Shown in pieces: positions 8,929 to 17,351 of a DNA stretch of 64,000 bases. Every line of letters starts with the position of its first letter. The first letter of the stretch is position 1. Both the position numbers and the translations under genes were made by a program. The notes beneath the pieces were generated by a model. It saw only the letters and a list, made by a program, of their open reading frames with translations, ran no database searches and had not been told where the DNA came from. The stretch spans positions 62,001 through 126,000 of the forward strand of contig JAAEZT010000009.1 of NCBI GenBank assembly GCA_018222765.1, given 5' to 3'. Source of the DNA: a bacterium. GTDB lineage: Bacteria; Verrucomicrobiota; Verrucomicrobiia; Verrucomicrobiales; Akkermansiaceae.

Positions 8929-9795
8929 ATGAGATACGCAAAATTCGCCATTATCGTATTTGTCCTCTTCTTCCTTGGTTATGTTCTCGGACCTACCATT
9001 ACACCAATGCTGGTGAAGGAAAAAAAGGCTACATCCTCCCTCGTTAAGAATGTAAAGATTCAGAGTGCCATTTATGAAATTGATTTGGCTGAATATCGGA
9101 CAGACGACCTGCCCAAGATTGTTAAAATCGCGAAACAGATTAAATTAGAGACTAATAGTGGCGAGGGAGTCAAATTGCTCACTCGTGGAACCGAGGTGAA
9201 GCTACTGAATCGTGATGGATTAGAATTAATCATCGAGACCACCGATGGCGTAGCTAAAGGTCGGGTCGATATTGAGACAACCGATCTGTATGGGGTTCTG
9301 GCTCAGGCCAAATTTGACAAGGACGCGGGGAAGGTGGCCGGTGGACCCACTTCGGCTCCTCCCAAGCCTCCGGTCAATCCTCCACCTCCAGTAAATCCTC
9401 CACCAGTGGGCGATCCAACCCCTCCTGTCGTGACTCCTCCAACTCCTGAAACCGGGGGGGCAATGGCTACAACCGGGGATGGTGGGAAAGATGAACCGGA
9501 CAAGTTGCCACCCACCCCTGAACCGGCTGATAAGAAGCTTTCACCTGATGAGATTGTGGCCTTGATGAAAAAGTTTATCGCTGCGGGCACCTTGAAGGAG
9601 TTTAAGGCCGAGCAGGTAGTTACCTGGAAGGCTGGTGAAGACGAAAGTATTGACGGAGTGAACTATCAGATCGGTTTGGTGACTTACAAAGCCCAGACCA
9701 TTTTTGGAGAAAAGCCCGTGAATGCCAAAGCACTCATTAAGGGAGGCGAGGTTGATCGCTGGGTCTTTGCCAAGAGCGGTATGGAGATGCGCTAA
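8929..9795 (+). CDS. Unknown membrane-anchored protein with proline-rich linker
   Basis: 288 residues; family not recognised. An N-terminal hydrophobic helix (about residues 4-26, FAIIVFVLFFLGYVLGP) would act as signal anchor. Residues about 40-125 look like a small beta-rich, SH3-like module (KLLTRGTEVKLLNRDGLELI). A linker of about 50 residues (about 140-195) is rich in proline in patterns such as PPVNPPPPVNPPP, and the last 80 residues form a separate compact domain ending VDRWVFAKSGMEMR. The layout (anchor, small domain, proline spacer, outer domain) suggests a periplasmic protein spanning some distance. It is divergent from polA and its last four bases overlap the end of ptsI on the other strand. 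No function can be assigned. Confidence 0.8.
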   Translation: MRYAKFAIIVFVLFFLGYVLGPTITPMLVKEKKATSSLVKNVKIQSAIYEIDLAEYRTDDLPKIVKIAKQIKLETNSGEGVKLLTRGTEVKLLNRDGLELIIETTDGVAKGRVDIETTDLYGVLAQAKFDKDAGKVAGGPTSAPPKPPVNPPPPVNPPPVGDPTPPVVTPPTPETGGAMATTGDGGKDEPDKLPPTPEPADKKLSPDEIVALMKKFIAAGTLKEFKAEQVVTWKAGEDESIDGVNYQIGLVTYKAQTIFGEKPVNAKALIKGGEVDRWVFAKSGMEMR

Positions 9796-11567
9796 ACCGC
9801 ATCAAGTCCTTCCAGTAAGTCGGGATAAGCTTCTTTTGCCATTGCCTTGGTGCAGTCAAAAATCTCCCGACTGGTGCCCAGAGTAAGGGCCTTGGCTGCC
9901 ATTTCCTGACACCTGCCAAAATCCAGCGAGAGGAGAGCCTTACGAACGGGGGCGAGGTCATGAGGCCCCACTGAGAGTTCGTCCATTCCGAGTCCGACTA
10001 GGAGTGGTGTCATATGGAGATCTGTGGCCATTTCTCCACATACTCCAGTCCAGATACCGGCCCGTTTGGAGGCATCAGTGGTCATCTTGATCAAGCGGAT
10101 GACGGCCGGGTGGGAAGATCGGTATAGTTTGGCAACGCGGTGATTGATCCGATCCACTGCCACAGTGTATTGAATTAAGTCATTTGTCCCGATGGAGAAA
10201 AAGTCGACTTCTTTGGCAATTTCGTCAGCGACCAGAACAGCCGAGGGGATTTCAATCATCGCGCCGATTTCGAGATCAGCATCATAGGGATGGCCTTCCG
10301 CATCGAGTTCACCCATGCACTCTGAGACGAGCTTCCGGCAGGCCTTGATTTCAGAGAGGCCTGAAATAAAAGGAAACATCATTCCGAGCTTTCCCTCGGA
10401 ACTTGCACGAAGGATTGCGCGAAGCTGTTCCTTGAACATTGCCTGACGGTCGAGGGATACCCGAATGCCGCGCCAGCCCAAGAAGGGGTTGGGCTCGGGT
10501 TCGCTGAAGGCTTCGACAGTCAACTTGTCTCCGCCGGAGTCAAGCGTGCGGATGATTCCCTGATGCGGCTTGGTTCCGGACGCGAGTTCTCGGTAGACCT
10601 TGGTTTGCGCTTCTTCGTTCGGCTGGTTGGAAGATTCGAGAAGGAAAAATTCAGTTCGAAATAATCCCACACCTTCGGCCCGGTTTTCGCGGACGGTATC
10701 TAGTTCATGGGTAAACTCGATATTTGCGGAAAGCGTGATGTGGCGGCCGTCGGTTGTCGTGCTCTCCTTGTCACGAAGGGCTTCAAGAGCCTCTCGGGCT
10801 GATTGCCTTTCAGCTGCGAGTTTTTGATAGCGCGCGGTGGTCTCCTCTGAAGGATGAACAATGAGTTTTCCAGAATAGCCGTCAATGATTGCGGGAGCCA
10901 AAGCAGTCGTTTCCAGAACTGCGCCTCCAAGTCCCACGATGGCGGGAATACCCAATGCCCGAGCCAAGATAGCAGTGTGGGAATTGATGCTTCCCGCTTC
11001 CGTGACAAAGCCGAGAAGCTTGGAGCGATCCATTGAAGCCGTGTCAGAAGGGCTGAGATCGTAAGTGACCAAAAGGTGTTGGTGGTCAGGGCCGATTGCG
11101 CCGTCGTCAGTCTTGAAGTTGCGGAGGACCCGTTGGCAAACGTCGTTGATATCCACGGCGCGTTCCCGGAGATAGCTGTCGGCAACCCGACGCATTGCTT
11201 CGAGGAAGGTTTGCATCACGGCGTAGAAACAAAACTCGGCGTTCTGTTTCCGGTCTTCGATAGCCTTGCTGACTTTTCGCAGGAGGCCGGGGTCTTCGAG
11301 AACCAAGCTGTGAGCCTCGAAGACCAGACTTTCATCATCAGAGCCGGCGATACCCTCAATGTGGTCCTGCAGCTGGCTCAGTTGTTCTTTGGTCTTGGCG
11401 ATTGCGAGGTCAAAGCGAGCTTGCTCGGCCGGAATATTTTCCTCCTTGATCGGATAGACATCAGGAGCAGCGAATCCTCGTGCCACGACATGGATCGGGC
11501 CAAAAGCAATTCCACGGGACACCGCAGTGCCATTGAAAGTGTGTTCGCGATTTGATTTCGATGCCAT
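9792..11567 (-). CDS. ptsI: Phosphoenolpyruvate-protein phosphotransferase (enzyme I)
   Basis: 591 residues. Enzyme I autophosphorylates on a histidine with phosphoenolpyruvate and passes the phosphate to HPr. The active-site histidine lies in AGSINSHTAILARALGIP (His197). The C-terminal PEP-binding barrel shows GVGLFRTEFFLLE, IGAMIEIPSAVLVADEIA, DFFSIGTNDLIQYT and VCGEMATD with its conserved cysteine. It is the third gene of hprK-ptsH-ptsI, 62 bases after ptsH. No sugar permease (EIIB/EIIC) is seen in the window, so the phosphate relay may serve regulation rather than sugar uptake; permeases elsewhere in the genome cannot be excluded. Confidence 0.97.
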   Translation of the reverse strand: MASKSNREHTFNGTAVSRGIAFGPIHVVARGFAAPDVYPIKEENIPAEQARFDLAIAKTKEQLSQLQDHIEGIAGSDDESLVFEAHSLVLEDPGLLRKVSKAIEDRKQNAEFCFYAVMQTFLEAMRRVADSYLRERAVDINDVCQRVLRNFKTDDGAIGPDHQHLLVTYDLSPSDTASMDRSKLLGFVTEAGSINSHTAILARALGIPAIVGLGGAVLETTALAPAIIDGYSGKLIVHPSEETTARYQKLAAERQSAREALEALRDKESTTTDGRHITLSANIEFTHELDTVRENRAEGVGLFRTEFFLLESSNQPNEEAQTKVYRELASGTKPHQGIIRTLDSGGDKLTVEAFSEPEPNPFLGWRGIRVSLDRQAMFKEQLRAILRASSEGKLGMMFPFISGLSEIKACRKLVSECMGELDAEGHPYDADLEIGAMIEIPSAVLVADEIAKEVDFFSIGTNDLIQYTVAVDRINHRVAKLYRSSHPAVIRLIKMTTDASKRAGIWTGVCGEMATDLHMTPLLVGLGMDELSVGPHDLAPVRKALLSLDFGRCQEMAAKALTLGTSREIFDCTKAMAKEAYPDLLEGLDAV

Positions 11568-11629
11568 GTGCCCAAGCGTTTTTTGACGGGATTCAATCCC
11601 GCAGCGATTGGCGGGGGAATGATCGAGGC

Positions 11630-11908
11630 TTAGTTTGCCGCGGAGACTTCCTCGAAGTCGCGGGTGATCAACTCACCCAGAGCTTCGAGGGCTTCATCTG
11701 CCTGCTCGCCTTCCGTGGTGACGGAAATGACCGAGCCGTGACCTGCAGCGAGCATCATGAGCCCAAGGATGCTCTTACCATCGACTTCATCGTCATCTTT
11801 CTCGACACGAATGTCGCATGGAAAAGTATTGGCGATTTTCACAAACTGCGCGGCTGGGCGAGCGTGGATTCCGAGTTGATTGGTGATGGTAAAATCCTTT
11901 TGAGGCAT
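11630..11908 (-). CDS. ptsH: Phosphocarrier protein HPr
   Basis: 92 residues from the ATG at 11908; a longer frame exists upstream, but the family start MPQKDFTITNQLGIHARPAAQF is unmistakable. GIHARPAA carries the histidine phosphorylated by enzyme I, and DGKSILGLMMLAAG carries the serine that HPr kinase modifies (the Ser46 position of Gram-positive HPr). Having both residues, and lying between hprK and ptsI, it should be the substrate of both encoded enzymes. Confidence 0.96.
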   Translation of the reverse strand: MPQKDFTITNQLGIHARPAAQFVKIANTFPCDIRVEKDDDEVDGKSILGLMMLAAGHGSVISVTTEGEQADEALEALGELITRDFEEVSAAN

Positions 11909-12005
11909 AAAAATGGTCTTGTGGCGCGGCCATAGTGACGGGTTGAAAGAGTCCAGAAAAGACAAATATTGCCCTCGCAGCAGCGAAAATGTTCATTCTG
12001 AGGCG

Positions 12006-12965
12006 TTATAATGCCTCATTCATCTGCTCGAGGATCCTTTTATTGAACTCATCGGCCATGTCATAGCCAATTCTCCGGAGCTGTAAATCCAGTGCCGCCA
12101 CCCCGATTAGGCGGGCAGTTTCACGCCCGGCAGCGACGGGGACCTCGATGAGTGGGACCTCGACATCGAGAACCTTAAATTTCTTTCGCCGAATGCCTGT
12201 CCGGTCCACTTTATCGAGATCAGTGTCCGGTTTCAGGGCAACGACCAGATCGAGACGCTTTTCGGGTCGAATGGCGGACAATCCGTAGAGGTTTGCGACG
12301 TTGATGATGCCGATTCCCCGCATTTCGAGGTATCCTCGGGCGAAGTTTTTGGCCGAGGTGGAGAGTTCTCCGCCGATTTGGCAGATTTTCACGGAATCAT
12401 CGGCGACCAAAGCTGCGCCCTTTTCCAGGAGTCCGATAGCGGTTTCGCTTTTTCCGGAGCCGCTTTTCCCGGTAATTAGGACGCCGATTCCCCGATAATC
12501 GACCATACAACCGTGCAGGGTGGTACGTGGAGCAAATTCCTGTTCAAGACGGATGGTGGCCTCGTTGATGAAATTCATAGTGAGTTTCGGTGAGGTAATG
12601 ATCGCAATGTTGAGATCGTGAGCAATTTTGAGCAAGGGGGCTGGGAGAGTATGGTCACGTGCGAGGACAAGACAGGGCATCTCTTGTTCACAGAGCTGGG
12701 TGAATCGCTCAACCTGCAGTTTAGGACCAATTTTCTTCAGGTAGGATATTTCGGAATTGCCAAGGACCTGAATCCGTTTTTTTGCAAAATAGGTAAAGAA
12801 TCCGGATAAAGCCAGTCCGGGCCGGTTGACGGCGGGTTCGGCTATTTTACGATCTAGGCCCACGACCGGGTGTTCGACAGTCAATTCGAGCTCTTTTCCG
12901 TAACGATCCAGGAATTCCTGAACGGTGATACTCGATGGGTTGATTCTTTTTCCTCCGGCGGGCAT
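12006..12965 (-). CDS. hprK: HPr kinase/phosphorylase
   Basis: 319 residues, full-length. HprK phosphorylates HPr on its regulatory serine using ATP or pyrophosphate, and removes the phosphate. The C-terminal catalytic domain has the P-loop GKSGSGKS (166-173), followed by LVADDSVKI and the HprK signature LEMRGIGIINVANLYG. The N-terminal domain (about 10-130) has the family's Mur-ligase-like fold region. It is the first gene of the hprK-ptsH-ptsI unit, with a 97-base gap before ptsH. About 195 bases without a gene separate it from moxR. Confidence 0.96.
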   Translation of the reverse strand: MPAGGKRINPSSITVQEFLDRYGKELELTVEHPVVGLDRKIAEPAVNRPGLALSGFFTYFAKKRIQVLGNSEISYLKKIGPKLQVERFTQLCEQEMPCLVLARDHTLPAPLLKIAHDLNIAIITSPKLTMNFINEATIRLEQEFAPRTTLHGCMVDYRGIGVLITGKSGSGKSETAIGLLEKGAALVADDSVKICQIGGELSTSAKNFARGYLEMRGIGIINVANLYGLSAIRPEKRLDLVVALKPDTDLDKVDRTGIRRKKFKVLDVEVPLIEVPVAAGRETARLIGVAALDLQLRRIGYDMADEFNKRILEQMNEAL

Positions 12966-13159
12966 GGAAGAATTCTATGGGCGAATGGAGGGGACCGAAA
13001 GAAAAAGCTCTTCTTCTTGGAGTTGAGTCACCATTCCAATCGATCAGCGTATGGGAAATTAGTCGACGGCATTGTTAATGCAGGAGGGAGGACGTGACGC
13101 GTGACATAAACCACGCGAACATGGATTGGTTACTTACTGAGCCATGATATCATTGCTAT

Positions 13160-14143
13160 TTAAGGAACTGGCACACGAGCCATGAGACGTTGGATTACAT
13201 CGTCGGTAGTGATATTCTCCGCCTCGGCTTCGTAGGAGAGAAGAATTCGGTGGCGCAGAATTTCGGGGGCCAGTTCTTTGATGTCGGCGGGGGTGACAAA
13301 AGCGCGTTGTTCCAAGAAGGCCCGGGCGCGTGCGGCGAGGGCGAAGTTGATGGTGGCCCGAGGAGAAGATCCGGATTGAATGAGTGACTTCAATGAACCT
13401 TCATACTTGGAAGGATCGCGGGTCGCTTGGACGAGGTCAACGATGTATCCTTTGACGGCAGGGTCGATGTAGATTTGATCGACGATTTGGCGACTCTCGG
13501 CGATCATCTCTGTATTGGCTACGGCCTTGGTGGTATCGTTCACCGTTGATGAGGCCATGAGGTCGAGGATGTTGAGCTCTTCGTCGCGACTGGGGTAGTC
13601 TACAATGACCTTTAAGAGGAAGCGATCAAGCTGAGCCTCCGGAAGGGAATAGGTTCCCTCTTGGTCAATCGGGTTTTGGGTCGCAAGAACAAGGAAGGGC
13701 GCCGGAAGGGCGTAGGAGTGATCGCCAATCGTCACTTGACGTTCTTGCATCGCTTCAAGGAGGGCGGCCTGAACCTTGGCTGGGGCGCGGTTGATTTCGT
13801 CCGCCAGAATTAGGTTGGCGAAAATAGGGCCCAGTTTCGGAGAGAACGATTTCTCTTCTGAATTGTAGATCATGGTACCGATAAGGTCGGCAGGAAGGAG
13901 ATCCGGAGTGAACTGAACTCGGGCGAATTGGGCCTGCAGTGAGCCTGCAAGTGCTTTTACCGCGAGGGTCTTGGCGAGGCCTGGAACGCCTTCGAGGAGA
14001 ATGTGCCCGTTGCTTAGGAGTCCGATGAGGAGCTTATTGACGAGATTTTCCTGCCCAACGAGCACGCTGGCCATTTCCTCTCGGATCGCGTTCACCCATA
14101 CGCTGGATGCGGAAATTTTTTGTTGAAGAGCCTGTGGGTCCAT
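13160..14143 (-). CDS. MoxR-family AAA+ ATPase
   Basis: About 327 residues from the ATG at 14143; an in-frame TTG at 14200 is possible but adds an extension not typical of the family. Motifs are GHILLEGVPGLAKTLAVKAL (Walker A as GVPGLAKT), LILADEINRAPAKVQAALLEAMQERQVT (Walker B and sensor region) and LATQNPIDQEGTYSLPEAQLDRF, all diagnostic of MoxR ATPases. These act as chaperones, often with DUF58 and VWA proteins. Those partners are not directly adjacent here; the large membrane protein at the left window edge could be one. No Shine-Dalgarno-like sequence stands out before the chosen start. Confidence 0.93.
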   Translation of the reverse strand: MDPQALQQKISASSVWVNAIREEMASVLVGQENLVNKLLIGLLSNGHILLEGVPGLAKTLAVKALAGSLQAQFARVQFTPDLLPADLIGTMIYNSEEKSFSPKLGPIFANLILADEINRAPAKVQAALLEAMQERQVTIGDHSYALPAPFLVLATQNPIDQEGTYSLPEAQLDRFLLKVIVDYPSRDEELNILDLMASSTVNDTTKAVANTEMIAESRQIVDQIYIDPAVKGYIVDLVQATRDPSKYEGSLKSLIQSGSSPRATINFALAARARAFLEQRAFVTPADIKELAPEILRHRILLSYEAEAENITTDDVIQRLMARVPVP

Positions 14144-14213
14144 CAGTGGCGGGATACTGGCAAATTCCCTCCGCTTTGAGAAAGAAAAACTCTGGGGCAA
14201 GCAAGAATGCCAC

Positions 14214-14640
14214 TCAGGTGGAGGATTTCCAAAGAGGGTTTTTCACGGCCCTCTTTGATGCCACTGACTGCAAAGTGGACGAGATTTCAAGTCCCAAAGA
14301 AGACTTCGTGACGGTCGCTTTCTTGAGTTGGTTGAGAAGGTTTTCGGCTTCGGCAAACTCCTCAAGATTGGCTTTTGCGGGAGTCTTCCGCGAGCTGCGG
14401 ATTGAATCATCAGCGTGGATGCTTTATGCTTCGCCCCGGGCTTCTGAACCCTAACCGTCATTTTGTGGATTGATTCGGTTGTAGGCGTCAGTGAGCTCCA
14501 CTGTAATTTTTATCGTTAATAGCGGGATTTGCCGACGTGCTCTTGTTTTGGGCCAAGGTTACGTTAAATATGAGCAGGGTAAGTGCAGTGACCAACCGGA
14601 TTATTTGGATATTCAATGAATTCAGTCGACAGTTATTTGA
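14214..14640 (-). pseudogene. Probable decayed gene for a small secreted protein
   Basis: Minus-strand reading between moxR and the diflavin reductase gives a protein-like text broken in three places. A signal-peptide-like start (SLNIQIIRLVTALTLLIFNV, then TLAQNKST) runs to DK, then stops unless one base is removed from an A5 run (T-run at 14507-14511 on plus). The text continues as ITVELTDAYNRINPQNDG, a TAG (14451-14453), GSEARGEA, a TAA (14424-14426) and then an uninterrupted helical stretch (ANLEEFAEAENLLNQLKKAT and on) to a TGA at 14214-14216. One frameshift and two stops in one otherwise coherent frame suggest a dead gene. Family unknown. The remaining bases of this 645-base gap (14144-14213 and 14641-14788) show nothing else. 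Confidence 0.35.
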
Positions 14641-14788
14641 CGAGATTGGAGATGTAGATTTGAGCCACAATGAATGAAATTTGTGGATTTACTGAAAATT
14701 GGTGTTAACTCCCCTGTGAAACACACTTGAAACCCTGACTGCTCCACGGCATGTTTCCGCTCCGCCGCACGAGCGGTCCATTTTTTCG

Positions 14789-16519
14789 ATGAGTTCTACT
14801 ATAGTTATTCCCGACTCCGCTCCATTTACTCCTGAGCAGCGTGCCTGGCTCAGTGATTTTCTCTCCAAAACCCTCGCCGGAGGTGGTCCGGTCGATTCTG
14901 TGGCTACCGGTCCGGCCATTCCGGTGTCAATTCTTTGGGGAAGCCAGACTGGAAATGCCGAGGGCTGTGCCAAAAAGATGATGAAGGCGCTGAAAGCTGG
15001 AAATTACCAGCCTGAGGTCTTCGATATGGCACAATATGAGATCTCCCGATTGCCTTCGGAGAAAAACGTTCTCATCATCACGAGCACCTATGGAGATGGT
15101 GAACCACCAGATAATGCCGCCGACCTTCACGCGCACATTATGGGCGATAGTTCTCCCAGCCTAGAGAATGTGAATTTCTCGGTCTTTGCGCTGGGTGATT
15201 CGGAATATCCTGACTTTTGTCAATGCGGTATCGAATTTGACACCCGTCTTGAAGCTCTGGGCGCGAAGCGCATGTTTGAGCGTGTCGACTGCGATGTCGA
15301 TTACGACGACCAGTTCAAGGTTTGGAAAGAGGGCGTCATGTCCGCAATGGGCGGCTCCTCTGCTGCATTGGCCGAAGCTGAGGTCATCGTTGACGAGCCC
15401 TACAGCAAGAAGAATCCATTCCCTGGGCCGGTTCTTAAATCCTACAATCTTAATGCTGAAGACTCCGAGCGTGAGACTTATCATATGGAAATCTCTCTTG
15501 AGGGATCGGGTCTTGAATATCAGGCCGGCGATGCTCTTGGTGTGAAGCCTTACAACTCGGAGGGGGCAGTCGATGAGATTCTTAAGATGCTTCCCTTTAA
15601 TGTGAAGGACGAGGTTCCGCTGCCCGGCGGTGGGGAAGCTCCCCTTCGCGAAGCTCTCATCACCTCATACGACATTCGTAGCCTAAACAAAAAGCTCCTC
15701 ACTCTGTGGCAGGAGCGTTCAGGTTCGCCATTTCTTCGAGCCATGGTGGAAGCTGGTAGTAAGGAAGAGATCGATGAGTTTTGCTGGGGACGTGAACTGG
15801 TCGACCTGATCATCGATCACCCGGCCGATTTCTCCGATGGCGAGGAATTCGTCAGCGTGTTGCGAAAGCTGCAGCCCCGTCTCTACTCGATCGCCTCGAG
15901 CCCAAATGCTCATCCGGGTGAGGTGCATCTGACAGTTGCGATTGTGCGATATAATACCCACGGCCGTGATCGTGGCGGTGTTTGCTCCACTTATTTATCG
16001 GATCGTGTTGGTGACACCTGCTCAGGTGTTTTTGTCCACAACAACAAAGCCTTCCGTCTTCCCGAGGACACCTCTAAGGATATTATTATGGTGGGACCGG
16101 GGACCGGAATTGCTCCATTGCGGGCCTTCCTTGAAGAGAGAGAGATTTCCAAAGCAACCGGACGAAACTGGCTCTTCTTTGGCAATCCACACCGCGACAA
16201 GGATTTCATTTACGAGGATGAGATCATGGCGCGGAAGGAGTCTGGTCTTCTGACTCGTTTGGACCTCGCATTCTCCCGTGATCAGGCCGAGAAAATCTAC
16301 GTGCAGGACAGGATGCTGGAATCCGGAGCAGAGCTCTGGTCTTGGCTTGACGGAGGTGGACATTTCTACGTTTGTGGAGATGCCTCCCGCATGGCCAAGG
16401 ACGTCGACAAGGCTCTCCACGTCATCGCGCAGAAGCACGGTGGACTGAGTGAGGAAGCTGCTGTTGACTACTTCAAAGCTCTCAAAAAAGAAAAGCGCTA
16501 CGCCCGCGACGTCTATTAG
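14789..16519 (+). CDS. Diflavin reductase, sulfite reductase (NADPH) flavoprotein alpha-subunit type
   Basis: 576 residues. The order is a short helical N-terminus (FTPEQRAWLSDFL), a flavodoxin domain (about 48-190, with LWGSQTGNAEG and TSTYGDGEPPDNA binding FMN), an FAD-binding reductase domain with RLYSIASSP, and an NADPH-binding domain (GPGTGIAPLRAFLEER, FGNPHRDKDFIYEDE, FYVCGDASRMAKDV), ending in an aromatic residue as in CysJ and cytochrome P450 reductase. It should move electrons from NADPH through FAD and FMN to a partner haem protein. The usual partner, the sulfite reductase haemoprotein CysI, is not in the window, so the electron acceptor is unproven. Confidence 0.92.
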   Translation: MSSTIVIPDSAPFTPEQRAWLSDFLSKTLAGGGPVDSVATGPAIPVSILWGSQTGNAEGCAKKMMKALKAGNYQPEVFDMAQYEISRLPSEKNVLIITSTYGDGEPPDNAADLHAHIMGDSSPSLENVNFSVFALGDSEYPDFCQCGIEFDTRLEALGAKRMFERVDCDVDYDDQFKVWKEGVMSAMGGSSAALAEAEVIVDEPYSKKNPFPGPVLKSYNLNAEDSERETYHMEISLEGSGLEYQAGDALGVKPYNSEGAVDEILKMLPFNVKDEVPLPGGGEAPLREALITSYDIRSLNKKLLTLWQERSGSPFLRAMVEAGSKEEIDEFCWGRELVDLIIDHPADFSDGEEFVSVLRKLQPRLYSIASSPNAHPGEVHLTVAIVRYNTHGRDRGGVCSTYLSDRVGDTCSGVFVHNNKAFRLPEDTSKDIIMVGPGTGIAPLRAFLEEREISKATGRNWLFFGNPHRDKDFIYEDEIMARKESGLLTRLDLAFSRDQAEKIYVQDRMLESGAELWSWLDGGGHFYVCGDASRMAKDVDKALHVIAQKHGGLSEEAAVDYFKALKKEKRYARDVY

Positions 16520-16566
16520 ACGAAGTCCGCTCTGGCAATTCGGGCCGAAGCATCGACACTATCTCT

Positions 16567-17037
16567 ATGAAAGATCTTGTCCGAGTCGAGCCCGTGGCCC
16601 TTCTGCCTACCCAGGCTGGTTGTGCCGTGTTCCTCGGCGACGGAAATAAGGTCATCGTTTTTTATATCGACCCTTCGATTGGGGCTTCGATCAATGCAGT
16701 CTTGGCAAAAGCTAAACCGCCGCGCCCCCTGACGCATGACCTTTTTAGTGATGTTCTGACGGCCTTCGGCGCCGAGGTGCTTCATGCCACCATTGTGCGT
16801 CAAGAGGGCGAGGTTTTTTACTCGCGGCTTTTCCTGAAAGCGGAAAACGAACTCATGCAACGCAAGATTGTTGAGCTTGATGCCCGCCCCAGTGACTGTA
16901 TTGCCCTCGCTGTGAGGCATGAAGCGCCGCTCTTTGTGGTGAAATCTCTCTGGGAAGAACTCGAAGACATGACCAATATTCTCGAAGATCTCCGTGAGCA
17001 GGAAAGCCCGCTGGGTGGCTTTGGAGTCGATGATTAA
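16567..17037 (+). CDS. Bifunctional nuclease (BFN/DUF151) family protein
   Basis: 156 residues, almost entirely the DUF151 domain: GCAVFLGDGNKVIVFYIDPSIG near the start, THDLFSDVLTAFGAEV, and the signature VELDARPSDCIALAVRHEAPLFV. Members have been described with weak DNase/RNase activity, and some as regulatory proteins in plants and bacteria. The C-terminal 25 residues are acidic and helical (EELEDMTNILEDLREQE). It follows the diflavin reductase by 47 bases and may be co-transcribed. Family assignment is firm; the cellular role is unclear. Confidence 0.9.
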   Translation: MKDLVRVEPVALLPTQAGCAVFLGDGNKVIVFYIDPSIGASINAVLAKAKPPRPLTHDLFSDVLTAFGAEVLHATIVRQEGEVFYSRLFLKAENELMQRKIVELDARPSDCIALAVRHEAPLFVVKSLWEELEDMTNILEDLREQESPLGGFGVDD

Positions 17038-17046
17038 TTGAGCTGT

Positions 17047-17286
17047 CTATTTTCGAGGTCCTGTTGGGTATCCATCTCGGCCGCACCACGGTTTGTCGAC
17101 GAGGGGTTCGGCAATAGCAGCCTCGATCACGAAGTCTTCATGAATGGTAAAGGCCTCATGGCCGTCGTTGACATTTAGGACTGGAGCAGCAGGAATGAGG
17201 CTGTCGGGGACGATCTTGGCCATTTTTCCATGACCTTTGCGGCTGCCTTTTTGAGCGTTGGTCCCCGAGAGGGCGAGAAGTCCCAC
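17047..17286 (-). pseudogene. N-terminal fragment of a secreted verrucomicrobial-type dehydrogenase, truncated
   Basis: 79 codons from a GTG at 17286. After a signal-like hydrophobic stretch (VVGLLALSGTNA, partly upstream of the GTG), the segment PVLNVNDGHEAFTIHEDF followed by VIEAAIAEPLV matches the start of the membrane-bound dehydrogenase domain of large planctomycete/verrucomicrobial cytochrome-type proteins, in which a phrase like EALKTFQ-x-GF-x-ELVAAEPLV is normally followed by several hundred further residues. Here the frame ends 17 residues later (KPWCGRDGYPTGPRK), and no continuation is seen in the other frames before the next gene. So it looks like a deletion remnant of a gene related to those at 22769 and 26934. 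Confidence 0.5.
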
Positions 17287-17351
17287 AACAGTGCCAACGC
17301 GTCCAAACCCCTGTTGAGATAACGCTCTTTTTTAGATTTCTTGGGAGGGCC

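Noticed and set aside
13098-13117. Hairpin CGCGTG/CACGCG between moxR and hprK
   Set aside because: It has a six-pair stem without a T-run on either strand; it may be part of a terminator but cannot be supported.
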